DNA of 64,000 nt from positions 2,232,001 through 2,296,000 of the forward strand of contig NZ_CP093342.1 of assembly GCF_022637555.1 (NCBI RefSeq). The letters run 5' to 3'. The position numbers and the translations under genes were made by a program. Within the stretch, counting starts at the first letter, position 1. Every line of letters begins with the position of its first letter. This DNA is from Microbacterium sp. H1-D42 (GTDB taxonomy: Bacteria; Actinomycetota; Actinomycetes; Actinomycetales; Microbacteriaceae). The notes under the pieces were generated by a model, which saw only the letters and a program-made list of their open reading frames with translations, ran no database searches and was not told the origin of the DNA. Positions 54,406 through 63,117 of the stretch are shown one piece after another.

Positions 54406-56087
54406 GAGCGCTCCCCCTGCTCGTGACCGGCTGCCAGGTCGGTGTACACCGTGATCGGCTGGGTGACATCTCCGAGATCGATCAGGGTCTCCTGCGGCTC
54501 GAGCGGCACCGGACCCTGACCCTGCGGCATGGAATCGACGCGAGGAATGGTGAGCACGAAGTTCGTGCCGACCCCGAGCTCTGACCACACCTCGAGTGTG
54601 CCGCCGTGCAGCCGCGCGTCGCCCAGAGCGATCGACAGGCCGAGGCCGGTGCCGCCGATGGTCCGCTTGCGGGACGGATCGGCGCGCCAGAACCGGTCGA
54701 AGACCCGTTCGGCGTCTTCTGGGCGCATGCCGAGACCGAAATCGCGCACGCCGACCGCGACAGCGAACTGATTGCTGTCGACAGTGATGACGACCGGCTT
54801 GCTCTCACCGTGTTCGATCGCGTTGCCGACCAGGTTGCGCAGCACCCTTCGGACCCGGCGGGGGTCCATGTCCACCGGCGAGTACCCGCCAGGTGCGACC
54901 AACCGCAGTTCTGCATCGCGCGTGGTGGCAAGCGGGCGCAGTTCGTCGACGATGTCTTCTGCGAGCTGGGCGAGACTGGTCGCCTCGATCTCGAGCTGCA
55001 CCGATCCGGCGTCGTAGCGGCTGATCTCGAGCAGATCCGAGAGCAGCAGTTCGAACCGCTGCACCTGGGTGTGCAGCAACTCGGCGGTGCGTGCGGTGGT
55101 CGGGTCGAATTCGTCCTTCTGGTCGTTGATCATCTCGGCGGCCAGGCGGATGGTCGTCAGCGGCGTCCGCAGCTCGTGTGAGACATCCGAGACGAAGCGC
55201 TGCTGCACGAGTGAGAGCTCGGCGAGTTCGCCGATCTGCGCCTCGATGCTGTCGGCCATCGCGTTGAACGACCGGCCGAGGGTGGCCAGCTCGTCCTCTC
55301 CGTGCACCGGCAGACGCACTTCCAGGTCGCCCGCTGCAAGCCTCGCACTGGTCTCGGCCGCCTCGATGATCGGGGTCGACACAGAGCGCAGGACCAGCCA
55401 CGAGATGCCCGCGATCAGCGCCACCAGTGTGATGCCGGCGAACCAGAGGGTGCGCTGCACGAACAGCAGGGTCTCGTCGGCATCCGCCAGGTCGTAGGCG
55501 ATGTACACGTCGTACTCTGCGACGTCGCGGAATGTCAGCGGCTGCCCCACGACGATGCCGGCCGTCGTCGATCCGTCCTCCTGAGGCAGAGCGATCGACT
55601 GCCAGGCCTGGCGCCCCTGCACCTCGCGCACGCGGGTCTGCAGCTTGGTGCTGATCTGTGCGGCGCTGAGATTCTGGCTGCCGAAGCCCACCGGCGTGTA
55701 CCCGTCGCCCTGGGTCTCGGCGAGGAAGCCGACGATGCGGTCAGAGGAGGCGGATCGTCCGAGCACGTTCTGCGCCTCGAGCCACACCGACTGGATCTGG
55801 GCACGGTCATCGCCGACCTGCGCGGAGTCGAGCAGGATCTGCGCCTGTGACACGGCCGCGCGGGCGTTGTGCAGGGCCTCGTCCTTGCGGGATTCGAAGA
55901 GGTCGCTGCGGATCACGAGCGCCATCACGACGCAGATGATGAAGATGGCGAGCGAGGTGAGGAGCAGTGTGATCGCGGTGGCCCTGAAGCGCATCGAATG
56001 CCGCCACACCGACCCGAGGGAGTCGGGCCACTGGCGCGCAGAGCGCCAGATGGACGACTGCACGCGCGTGGGATTCGTCGCGGTCAC
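54402..56087 (-). CDS. mtrB: Sensor histidine kinase MtrB
   Basis: A 561-residue membrane kinase. Two transmembrane helices (about 35-57 and 215-237) flank an extracellular sensor; then HAMP (about 240-290), HisKA with DVSHELRTPLTTIRLAAEM (His304) and HATPase (N box NLVGNAIEHG, G1 DFGLGM, G2 GGTGLGLSIA). It phosphorylates MtrA to regulate cell-wall and division genes. GTG 56087 is chosen because AGGGG precedes it by 7 bases and it lies 10 bp after the mtrA stop. Confidence 0.94.
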   Translation of the reverse strand: MTATNPTRVQSSIWRSARQWPDSLGSVWRHSMRFRATAITLLLTSLAIFIICVVMALVIRSDLFESRKDEALHNARAAVSQAQILLDSAQVGDDRAQIQSVWLEAQNVLGRSASSDRIVGFLAETQGDGYTPVGFGSQNLSAAQISTKLQTRVREVQGRQAWQSIALPQEDGSTTAGIVVGQPLTFRDVAEYDVYIAYDLADADETLLFVQRTLWFAGITLVALIAGISWLVLRSVSTPIIEAAETSARLAAGDLEVRLPVHGEDELATLGRSFNAMADSIEAQIGELAELSLVQQRFVSDVSHELRTPLTTIRLAAEMINDQKDEFDPTTARTAELLHTQVQRFELLLSDLLEISRYDAGSVQLEIEATSLAQLAEDIVDELRPLATTRDAELRLVAPGGYSPVDMDPRRVRRVLRNLVGNAIEHGESKPVVITVDSNQFAVAVGVRDFGLGMRPEDAERVFDRFWRADPSRKRTIGGTGLGLSIALGDARLHGGTLEVWSELGVGTNFVLTIPRVDSMPQGQGPVPLEPQETLIDLGDVTQPITVYTDLAAGHEQGERS

Positions 56088-56097
56088 GCAGAAGCCC

Positions 56098-56778
56098 CTA
56101 GCTGATGCTCCCGGCCCGGTAGCCCACACCGCGCACCGTCATGACGATCCTGGGGTTGTCCGGGTCGAGCTCGACCTTGGCGCGCAGGCGCTGCACGTGC
56201 ACGTTCACCAGGCGGGTGTCGGCCTTGTAGTGATAGCCCCACACCTGCTCGAGCAGCATCTCGCGGGAGAACACCTGCTGAGGCTTCGACGCCAGCGCGA
56301 CCAGCAGCTGGAACTCCAGCGGGGTCAGGGCGATGGGCGCCGTGCCGCGGCGCACTTCGTGCGCATCGACATCGATGGTGAGGTCGCCGACGCGCAGCAC
56401 GTCGGATGCGGCCTCGGTGACCGGCCGAAGGCGTGTGCGGATGCGGGCGACGAGCTCCTTGGGGTTGAAGGGCTTGACGATGTAGTCGTCAGCACCGACC
56501 TCGAGTCCTCGCACCACGTCGGCGGTGTCGCTGCGCGCGGTGAGCATGATGATCGGCACACCGGACTCGGCGCGGATGCGAGAGCAGATCTCGATGCCGT
56601 CCATTCCAGGCAGCATCAGGTCGAGCAGGACGAGATCCGGGCGCGAGGCACGCCACTCGTCGACCGCTCGAGCACCGTCGGAGCAGAAGGTCACATCGAA
56701 CCCCTCTGTGCGCAGCACGATGCCGATCATCTCGGCCAGGGCCGTGTCGTCATCGACCACGAGGATTCGAGAGGTCAT
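56098..56778 (-). CDS. mtrA: Response regulator MtrA
   Basis: A 226-residue OmpR-type regulator. The receiver has the acidic pocket VVDDD (residues 7-11), phospho-acceptor Asp53 (LLDLMLPGMDG) and KPF lysine near residue 102. The C-terminal winged helix has REMLLEQVWGYHYKADTRLVNVHVQRLRAK in segments. MtrA controls cell-wall hydrolases and division genes and is usually essential. ATG 56778 is preceded by GGAGG. First gene of the mtrAB-lpqB operon. Confidence 0.95.
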   Translation of the reverse strand: MTSRILVVDDDTALAEMIGIVLRTEGFDVTFCSDGARAVDEWRASRPDLVLLDLMLPGMDGIEICSRIRAESGVPIIMLTARSDTADVVRGLEVGADDYIVKPFNPKELVARIRTRLRPVTEAASDVLRVGDLTIDVDAHEVRRGTAPIALTPLEFQLLVALASKPQQVFSREMLLEQVWGYHYKADTRLVNVHVQRLRAKVELDPDNPRIVMTVRGVGYRAGSIS

Positions 56779-56963
56779 CTTCTGCCCAGCCTCCGCTTTC
56801 TCTTCATCTGCGGACGGCGAAATCTCCCCATGCGGCCGCAATGCGGTTCAGCCTACTTGAGAAACCTATGTCGGGCCCAGAGGTGCGCGAGCATGGTCAG
56901 AGGCGTGTGTTGTGTCACGATGGGAGGGCCCAGCACCACGGGTGGCACAGGGAGGGAGTGCGA

Positions 56964-58400
56964 ATGAGCGGTCAGACCTGGACCCCCGCACCGAAGAAGA
57001 GCGCGATTCCGCTGCATCCGATGACCTTCGGCATGATCCTCGGCCGGGCGTTCGCCGCGCTGAGACACAACCCGAAGGTGCTGTTCGGCTTCGCTGTGGC
57101 CGTGCAGTTCGGTATCACGCTCATCGCGGTCGTCGTGATGCTGCTGGTGAGCGGCTTCACCGCCGCCCGCATCGCCAGCGTCCCGCCGGGGTCTCCCGAC
57201 CTCGGGCCGATCGTGGCGGGCTCGGTCGCCCTCGCAGTCGTCGTCGGCATCGTGATCGCGCTGGCGAGTGTCGCCTTCACCGCCATCGTGCAGGGCCTGG
57301 TCGCCGCTGATGTCTCGTTCGCCGCACTCGGGCGCAAAGCGCCCCTTCGGCAGCTCTGGCACCGCATGCGCCCGGCGTTCTGGAGACTGTTCGCATACTC
57401 GCTGCTGCAGGGCGCAGCGGTTCTCGTCTGGCTGCTGGTGGTCGGCGGCGTCGTGATCGGCGTCATGGCCGCGTCCGGGTTCGAAGCCGGCGGGGTCGGT
57501 CTCGGCGCCATCCTCGGCGTGTTCCTGGTGCTCGGCAGCATCCCCCTGCTGGTGTGGCTGAGCACGAAGCTGCTCGTCGTCCCGGCCGTGCTCGTCCTCG
57601 AGCACGCGACGATCGGCGCCGCGCTGGTGCGCTCGTGGCGGCTGATCCGCGGCCGGTTCTGGCCGGCACTCGGCGTGATGTTCCTGATCGGCGCGATCAT
57701 GGGACTCGCAGCGCAGGTCGTCAGTATTCCCGGCTCGATCATCAGCGCAGTCCTGGGCGGAGTGCTCGCACCAACCGGCTCCGAAGACGCCTCGGCGGTC
57801 GTCGCGGTCATGGCTGCCACGATCCTGCCCCAGATCCTGGTTCTCGCCGTGCAGGCCATCACCCTGGTGGTGCAGGGCACCGGTGCCACTCTCATCTATC
57901 TGGACAGTCGCATGCGCTATGAGGGACTGGATCAGACGCTCATCCGCCACGTCGAGCGCGCCGCGCTCGGCACACCTGACGACCAGCTGGGCGATCCGTA
58001 TGCCCTTGACCCGGCACGCGCCGTGGGCAAGACGCCGCCGCCGGCGCAGACGCCGCCGGCGCCCGGCTACACGACGTATCCGGGCGCACATCCGACACCG
58101 TCCGGGTACCCGGCGCCCGGCTACCCGGCACAGCCGTCGTACGCAGCGCAGCCCGGCCAGTACCCCGCGCAGCCCGGGCACCCTGCCCAGCCGTCCTACC
58201 CGGCACAGCCCGGCACGTACCAGGTGCAGCCCGGCTACCCGACCAGCGCGCCTCAGGAGCACTCGTTCCCGCCGCCGCCTCCACCCGCTGCACAGGCGTC
58301 CTCCGCACAGGGACCGCCGCCGCCTGCATCCGACTCCCCCGCCACCGGTCCTGACGCCGCTGCCCCGAACACCTGGACTGCGCCAGGCGGATCCGCGTGA
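56964..58400 (+). CDS. Multi-helix membrane protein with Pro/Tyr/Gln-rich tail (GDPD membrane-domain-like)
   Basis: A 478-residue protein. About six membrane helices (residues 30-335) resemble the membrane domain found with glycerophosphodiester phosphodiesterases (RSWRLIRGRFWPALGVMFLIG is typical). They are followed by about 130 residues of cytosolic low-complexity sequence rich in Pro, Tyr, Gln and Ala. No catalytic phosphodiesterase domain is present. AGGGAG precedes ATG 56964; the frame open from 56841 is not used. Its stop overlaps the start of the DUF4129 gene, linking it to the MoxR operon. Confidence 0.8.
   Translation: MSGQTWTPAPKKSAIPLHPMTFGMILGRAFAALRHNPKVLFGFAVAVQFGITLIAVVVMLLVSGFTAARIASVPPGSPDLGPIVAGSVALAVVVGIVIALASVAFTAIVQGLVAADVSFAALGRKAPLRQLWHRMRPAFWRLFAYSLLQGAAVLVWLLVVGGVVIGVMAASGFEAGGVGLGAILGVFLVLGSIPLLVWLSTKLLVVPAVLVLEHATIGAALVRSWRLIRGRFWPALGVMFLIGAIMGLAAQVVSIPGSIISAVLGGVLAPTGSEDASAVVAVMAATILPQILVLAVQAITLVVQGTGATLIYLDSRMRYEGLDQTLIRHVERAALGTPDDQLGDPYALDPARAVGKTPPPAQTPPAPGYTTYPGAHPTPSGYPAPGYPAQPSYAAQPGQYPAQPGHPAQPSYPAQPGTYQVQPGYPTSAPQEHSFPPPPPPAAQASSAQGPPPPASDSPATGPDAAAPNTWTAPGGSA
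58065..58250 (+). repeat. Coding repeats in the tail of the membrane protein
   Basis: A run of imperfect units of the type [YH]PAQP[GS] with TY/GY spacers, encoded by repeated CCGGCACAGCC/CCCGCGCAGCC words. Such tracts vary in copy number by slippage or recombination. Confidence 0.7.
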
Positions 58401-59062
58401 TCGCACTGCTCGCTGCCGCCGACGTCTTCATCCCCGACGGTGACGAAGCACGCCAGTGGGCCGAGGATGAGCTGGCCAAGGCCCAGTACCAGGCGGCGAA
58501 GCCGAACTGGTTCGACCAGCTCGCCGCCGACATCTTCGAGTGGATGATGGGTCTGCTGCGTGGCGACGGTCCGGCCGGAGCGACGCCGATCGCGATGACG
58601 GTCATCGTGGTCGTCATCATCGCGGCGCTGGTGGTCGCGCTGCTGGTGTGGGGACGTCCTCGGGCGTCGCGCACCGTGCGCAGACGCACCGATCTGCTCG
58701 GCGAGCGTGACGACCGCTCTGCCGCACAGCTCCGCGCCGAGGCAGAACGCAGGGCGAAGGCGCAGGACTGGGACGGCGCTGTCGTGCTGCGCTTCCGCGC
58801 GCTCGCCCGCGGCATGCTCGAGCGCGACTTGATCGATCCAGCTCCCGGCGCGACAGCGCAGGGCATCGCGCGTGAGGCCGCCGTGGCTTTTCCCGGATTC
58901 CGCGATCGGCTGCACGATGCCGCCACGTCATTCGACGCCGTGCGCTACCTCGGCAGTCCTGCGGACGCCGAGGACTACCGGCTACTCGCGGCCACCGACG
59001 ACGCCGTGCGCACCGCCGCACCGGCGACTGCCGCCGCTGCAGGCCAGGCGGTGCCCGCATGA
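58397..59062 (+). CDS. DUF4129-domain membrane protein
   Basis: A 221-residue protein with one membrane helix (about residues 55-80) and a C-terminal DUF4129 domain (RFRALARGMLERDLID, then a RYLGSPAD...DDAVR helix). The function is unknown, but the domain regularly accompanies MoxR-DUF58 genes. The GTG start overlaps the upstream stop (GTGA), and the next gene overlaps in turn. Confidence 0.85.
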   Translation: MIALLAAADVFIPDGDEARQWAEDELAKAQYQAAKPNWFDQLAADIFEWMMGLLRGDGPAGATPIAMTVIVVVIIAALVVALLVWGRPRASRTVRRRTDLLGERDDRSAAQLRAEAERRAKAQDWDGAVVLRFRALARGMLERDLIDPAPGATAQGIAREAAVAFPGFRDRLHDAATSFDAVRYLGSPADAEDYRLLAATDDAVRTAAPATAAAAGQAVPA

Positions 59063-60303
59063 GCACCACTGCGCAGGGGGACTCCGCGATGGCATCCGAG
59101 GGCGTCACAGCACCACCCACCGCCGCGCCGTCGACCGCCGCGCCGTCGACCGCATCGCCGCGTCCTCGCGGCCGAGGCGGCCGCGTGCTGGGCTGGATCC
59201 TCGTGATCGCACTGGTCGTCGTCCTCGCTCTGCTGTCGCTGCGACTGATGCCGACCGAGCTCGATCTGGGCGGCGCGCTCAATCCCGAGAGTCCAGGTCC
59301 CAACGGGGCGGGTGCGATCGCCGAGCTGACCAGGCAGCAGGGGGTGCAGATCGACGTGACGCGCAGCCACACATCAGCCACCGCACAGCTGGATCCCGGC
59401 GCCACACTCGTGCTCACCGACCCTCCTGCTCTGAGCGACTCGGCCGTCATGGATCTGGTTCACAGCGCGGATCGCGTCGTGCTGCTCAGCAGCAGCTCAC
59501 GAATGCTGCGTCTGCTCGACCTGGGCGAGAGCACCTTCGCCGCGGGAAGCGTGCAGGCAGAGTGCGACCTGCCGGAGTTCTCGCGTGTCGGCACGGTGGA
59601 TGCTGAGCGGATGTTCGTCCCCGGCGCCGGTGTCACCGCATGCTTCATCGACGACGAGGGGCACGCGGCGGTGCTGCGCGGTGTCGACGGCGACACGACC
59701 ATCACCCTGCTCGACGCGACGAAGCTGCTGTCGAACCAGCATCTGGCCGAGAACGGCAATGCCGCGCTCGGGCTCGCGCTGCTCGCGCAGACCGATGACG
59801 TCGTCTGGTACGTGCCGTCCTTCGCCGACAGCGACCTCGAAGATGGCGAACCCGCCAGCCTCGGCGAACTGACTCCGAACTGGGTAACCCCGGTCATCCT
59901 GCTGCTGCTCCTTGCCGGGCTCGCCGCCATCTGGTGGCGGGGCCGTCGTTTCGGCCCGCTGGTGACCGAATCACTGCCGGTCACGGTGCGCGCGTCCGAG
60001 ACCATGCACGGTCGGGCCCGACTCACGGCCAAAGCGGCGGATGCCGCTCACGCGGCCGCCGCGATCCGCACCGGCACGCGAACGCGACTCGCATCCCGAC
60101 TCGCCCTGAGCCCGCGTGCGAGCTCCCAAGAGGTTGCGGACGCCGTTTCCGATCGCCTGCGCGTGCCGCGCGGCTCGCTGTACGAGCTGCTCGACGGTGC
60201 CACGCCGCAGAGCGATCACGACCTGATAGACCTCGCCCGCAGCCTCGCTGAACTAGAGACGGCCGTCGACGCCGCCGTCCACACCGAAAGGAACCGCCCG
60301 TGA
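59059..60303 (+). CDS. DUF4350-domain membrane protein
   Basis: A 414-residue protein: an acidic/Ala-Pro-Thr N-terminus, a membrane helix (about residues 51-72), the DUF4350 domain (about 80-190, with LNPESPGPNGAGAIAEL), a second helix (about 277-297) and a basic cytoplasmic C-terminus. The domain has a glutamine-amidotransferase-like or periplasmic binding fold in relatives, but its role is undefined. Translation is coupled to both neighbours. Confidence 0.85.
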   Translation: MSTTAQGDSAMASEGVTAPPTAAPSTAAPSTASPRPRGRGGRVLGWILVIALVVVLALLSLRLMPTELDLGGALNPESPGPNGAGAIAELTRQQGVQIDVTRSHTSATAQLDPGATLVLTDPPALSDSAVMDLVHSADRVVLLSSSSRMLRLLDLGESTFAAGSVQAECDLPEFSRVGTVDAERMFVPGAGVTACFIDDEGHAAVLRGVDGDTTITLLDATKLLSNQHLAENGNAALGLALLAQTDDVVWYVPSFADSDLEDGEPASLGELTPNWVTPVILLLLLAGLAAIWWRGRRFGPLVTESLPVTVRASETMHGRARLTAKAADAAHAAAAIRTGTRTRLASRLALSPRASSQEVADAVSDRLRVPRGSLYELLDGATPQSDHDLIDLARSLAELETAVDAAVHTERNRP

Positions 60304-61286
60304 GCGACGAGAGCACGATTTCCGCCAGCACGATGACCCCTGACGAGGCGCTGCGCCAGGCGATGCATCGTGTGCGCACCGAGGTCGACAAGGCCGTCAT
60401 CGGCCAGGCCGGCACCGTCACCGGCCTGCTGGTCGCCCTGCTCGCCAGGGGGCACGTGCTGCTGGAAGGCGTGCCAGGAGTCGCGAAGACCCTGGTCGTG
60501 CGCAGCTTCGCCCGAGCGGTCGGGCTCGACACCAAGCGCGTGCAGTTCACCCCCGACCTGATGCCGGGCGACGTCACCGGCTCGCTGGTGTACGACGCCC
60601 GCACCGGTGAGTTCGAGTTCCGCCAGGGGCCGGTGTTCACGAACATCCTGCTCGCCGACGAGATCAACCGCACGCCTCCCAAGACCCAGGCAGCTCTGCT
60701 GGAGGCCATGGAGGAGCGCCAGGTGTCGGCCGACGGCGAGAGCCGCCCGCTGCCTGATCCGTTCCTGGTCGCTGCGACCCAGAACCCGATCGAGCACGAG
60801 GGCACGTACACGCTGCCAGAGGCACAGCTGGACCGTTTCCTGATGAAGCTGGTGGTGGGGATGCCAGAGCGCGACGCCGAGGTGTCGGTGCTGCGCCTGC
60901 ACGCCGACGGGTTCTCGCCACGACTGCTGACCGGCATCAGCGCTGTCGTCAGCGCTGACGAGATCCGCGCGGCACAGGAGGCCGCCGCCCGCGTGCAGGT
61001 CAACGACGATGTGCTCGGCTACGTCGTCGACCTGGCTCGAGCCACGCGGATGTCGCCGTCGGTCGAGCTCGGCGCAAGCCCCCGGGCATCGACCGCGCTG
61101 CTGGCGGCCGCGAAGGCCTGGGCGTGGCTGAACAGCTCCGCAGCTGTCACCCCGGACCACGTGCAGACCATGCTGATGCCGGTGTGGCGTCATCGTGTGC
61201 AACTGCGGCCGGATGCGCAGATGGAGGGCGTGACGCCCGACGCCGTGCTGCAGTCGGTCGTGCAGCAGACCCGGGTGCCGATCTGA
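60300..61286 (+). CDS. MoxR-family AAA+ ATPase
   Basis: A 328-residue ATPase: Walker A EGVPGVAKT near residue 55, Walker B LLADEINRTPPKTQAALLEAMEE near 118, sensor 1 ATQNP near 158, and a C-terminal lid domain. MoxR proteins act as chaperones that activate metal- or VWA-domain complexes, here probably with the DUF58 product encoded next. GTG start overlapping the DUF4350 stop. Confidence 0.92.
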   Translation: MSDESTISASTMTPDEALRQAMHRVRTEVDKAVIGQAGTVTGLLVALLARGHVLLEGVPGVAKTLVVRSFARAVGLDTKRVQFTPDLMPGDVTGSLVYDARTGEFEFRQGPVFTNILLADEINRTPPKTQAALLEAMEERQVSADGESRPLPDPFLVAATQNPIEHEGTYTLPEAQLDRFLMKLVVGMPERDAEVSVLRLHADGFSPRLLTGISAVVSADEIRAAQEAAARVQVNDDVLGYVVDLARATRMSPSVELGASPRASTALLAAAKAWAWLNSSAAVTPDHVQTMLMPVWRHRVQLRPDAQMEGVTPDAVLQSVVQQTRVPI

Positions 61287-61287
61287 C

Positions 61288-62595
61288 ATGTTCGTGACTG
61301 GTCTGCTCGCGCCCCTCGTCGCGCTTGGCGTCGTCCCGATCGTGCTCATGAGCTCGGTCGGGGTTCCGGCGTGGGCGAGCTTCGGCGGATGGATGCTGCT
61401 GTGCATCGTGCTCGTCCTGCTGGACGTGCTGCTGGCGGCGGACCCGCGTGCGGTTTCCGTTACCCGCCGGGTGCCGGCGCGCGCCAGGCTCGGCGAGCCC
61501 GTGATGACCAGCGTGGCGGTGCAGAACATCGGCACGCGCACGCTGCGGGGGTGGCTGCGGGATGCCTGGCAGCCGACGGCGGGAGCCCCTCTGACTCGTG
61601 AATCGCTCAGCATCCCGCCCGGCGAGCGCCGGCGCATGCAGATCCCGCTGCTCCCCCGCAGGCGGGGCGAGCTGGCGAGTGAATTCGTGGTGCTGCGATC
61701 ACGAGGGCCGCTCGGCATCGCCGGACGGCAGGCGCAGCACGACGCGCGCGGCGCGCTGCGTGTGCTGCCGGCGTTCACCTCGCGCAAGCACCTGCCCTCG
61801 CGCCTGGCACGTCTGCGCGAGCTCGACGGCAACACCTCGATCCAAGTCCGAGGACAGGGCACCGAGTTCGACTCGCTGCGCGAGTACGTGCGCGGCGACG
61901 ACATCCGCTCGATCGACTGGCGCGCGACGGCCCGCGCCGGCACCACGATGCTGCGCACCTGGCGACCGGAGCGCGACCGGCAGGTGGTGATCGTCATCGA
62001 CACCGGCCGCACCGCGGCCGCCCGAGTCGGCGACAGCACGCGATTGGATGCTGCGCTGGAGGCATCCCTGCTGCTGGCGGCACTCGCGACGCGCGCCGGG
62101 GATCACGTGCACCTGCTGATGTACGACCGGGTAGCCAGGGCCCGCGTGACCGGCGTCGACGGGGCCGCTCTGCTGCCCGCGCTGACGGACGCGATGGCGC
62201 CGGTGCACGCCCGCCTGGTTGACACCGACTGGGCAGGAGCATTCGCCGCCGTGCGCTCGCTGACCACGCGGCCATCCCTGGTGGTGGTGCTCACCGCACA
62301 GGATGCCGCCGAATCCGCCCGCGGGTTCCTCGGCGCGTTCCCGGATGCCTCTCGTGCGACCACGGTGCTGGTCGGATCGGTCACGGACGAGGCGATCGGC
62401 GAGCTGGCGAAGAAGCGCGATTCCCGTGCCGACGTGTACCTGGCGGCTGCCGCCGAGCAGACGCTGCGGGACGCGCAGGTCGTGGCTGATGCCATCCGCC
62501 GAGCCGGCGGCGAAGCGATCGCCGCGGACCCGGAGAGCCTTCCGCCGCGGATCGCCGACCGCTACCTGGAGCTGAAGGCGGCAGGGCGCCTGTGA
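61288..62595 (+). CDS. DUF58-domain protein (VWA-like)
   Basis: A 435-residue protein with two N-terminal membrane helices (about 1-50), a beta-rich middle region, and the DUF58 motif RGDDIRSIDWRATAR near residue 211, followed by a VWA-like fold starting VVIVIDTGR with part of a MIDAS. DUF58 and MoxR partners form an envelope-associated system of unknown substrate. ATG lies 1 bp after the moxR stop. It ends the operon; the SpoIIM- and RDD-like genes often found after it in other actinobacteria are absent. Confidence 0.9.
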   Translation: MFVTGLLAPLVALGVVPIVLMSSVGVPAWASFGGWMLLCIVLVLLDVLLAADPRAVSVTRRVPARARLGEPVMTSVAVQNIGTRTLRGWLRDAWQPTAGAPLTRESLSIPPGERRRMQIPLLPRRRGELASEFVVLRSRGPLGIAGRQAQHDARGALRVLPAFTSRKHLPSRLARLRELDGNTSIQVRGQGTEFDSLREYVRGDDIRSIDWRATARAGTTMLRTWRPERDRQVVIVIDTGRTAAARVGDSTRLDAALEASLLLAALATRAGDHVHLLMYDRVARARVTGVDGAALLPALTDAMAPVHARLVDTDWAGAFAAVRSLTTRPSLVVVLTAQDAAESARGFLGAFPDASRATTVLVGSVTDEAIGELAKKRDSRADVYLAAAAEQTLRDAQVVADAIRRAGGEAIAADPESLPPRIADRYLELKAAGRL

Positions 62596-62639
62596 CGGGC
62601 ATCCGGCGACCGGACACCGCGCCTGTCCTGACTCAATCG

Positions 62640-62662
62640 TTTATCTGAATCAGTCAGAATAA
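62640..62662. promoter_or_regulatory. Putative Fur/PerR-type operator before fur
   Basis: TTATCTGA (62641-62648) and TCAGAATAA (62654-62662) form an imperfect inverted repeat in an AT-rich patch 15-36 bases upstream of the fur ATG. This is the expected site for autoregulation by FurA/PerR-type proteins. Confidence 0.55.
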
Positions 62663-62676
62663 GCTAGTCTGGAGTC

Positions 62677-63117
62677 ATGACCCCCGACACGATCGCCGAC
62701 TTCCCCGCGCAGCTGCGCGGGGCAGGGCTTCGTGTCACGACGCAGCGCGTCCACGTGCTCGACGCCCTGCGCCGGCATCCGCATGCTTCCGCCGACACCG
62801 TCTTCGCGGGCATCCGCGACAGCCTCCCCGGCATCGCACCCGCCACTGTGCACGGCATCTTGGGCGACCTCACAGGTGCCGGCATCGTGCGCCGCGTGAG
62901 TCTCCCCGACATCGGCAGCGCGCTGTACGAGCTGCACAGCGACGACAATCACCACCATCTCCAGTGCATCGACTGCGGCCGCGTCGAGGACGTCGCCTGC
63001 GCGATCGGCGCTGCCCCCTGTCTGCATCCTTCTCATGACCACGGCATGCGAATCCTCGAAGCCGCAGTCACCTACCGAGCCCTCTGTCCCGAATGTGAAA
63101 GGAATGGCAATGGCTGA
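62677..63117 (+). CDS. Fur-family regulator, FurA/PerR type, linked to catalase
   Basis: A 146-residue Fur-family repressor. The winged helix ([20 protein letters not shown] at the start, then [20 protein letters not shown]) is followed by a His-rich metal site (HSDDNHHH) and two CxxC pairs (CIDC and CPEC) for structural zinc. Linkage to katA points to a peroxide- or iron-responsive repressor. GGAG precedes ATG 62677. The katA start lies inside its last codons. Confidence 0.9.
   Translation: MTPDTIADFPAQLRGAGLRVTTQRVHVLDALRRHPHASADTVFAGIRDSLPGIAPATVHGILGDLTGAGIVRRVSLPDIGSALYELHSDDNHHHLQCIDCGRVEDVACAIGAAPCLHPSHDHGMRILEAAVTYRALCPECERNGNG

Noticed and set aside
58065-58250. CRISPR-like repeat array
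   Set aside because: The repeats are short, imperfect and in frame within a coding sequence, encoding a Pro/Gln-rich tail; there are no unique spacers.
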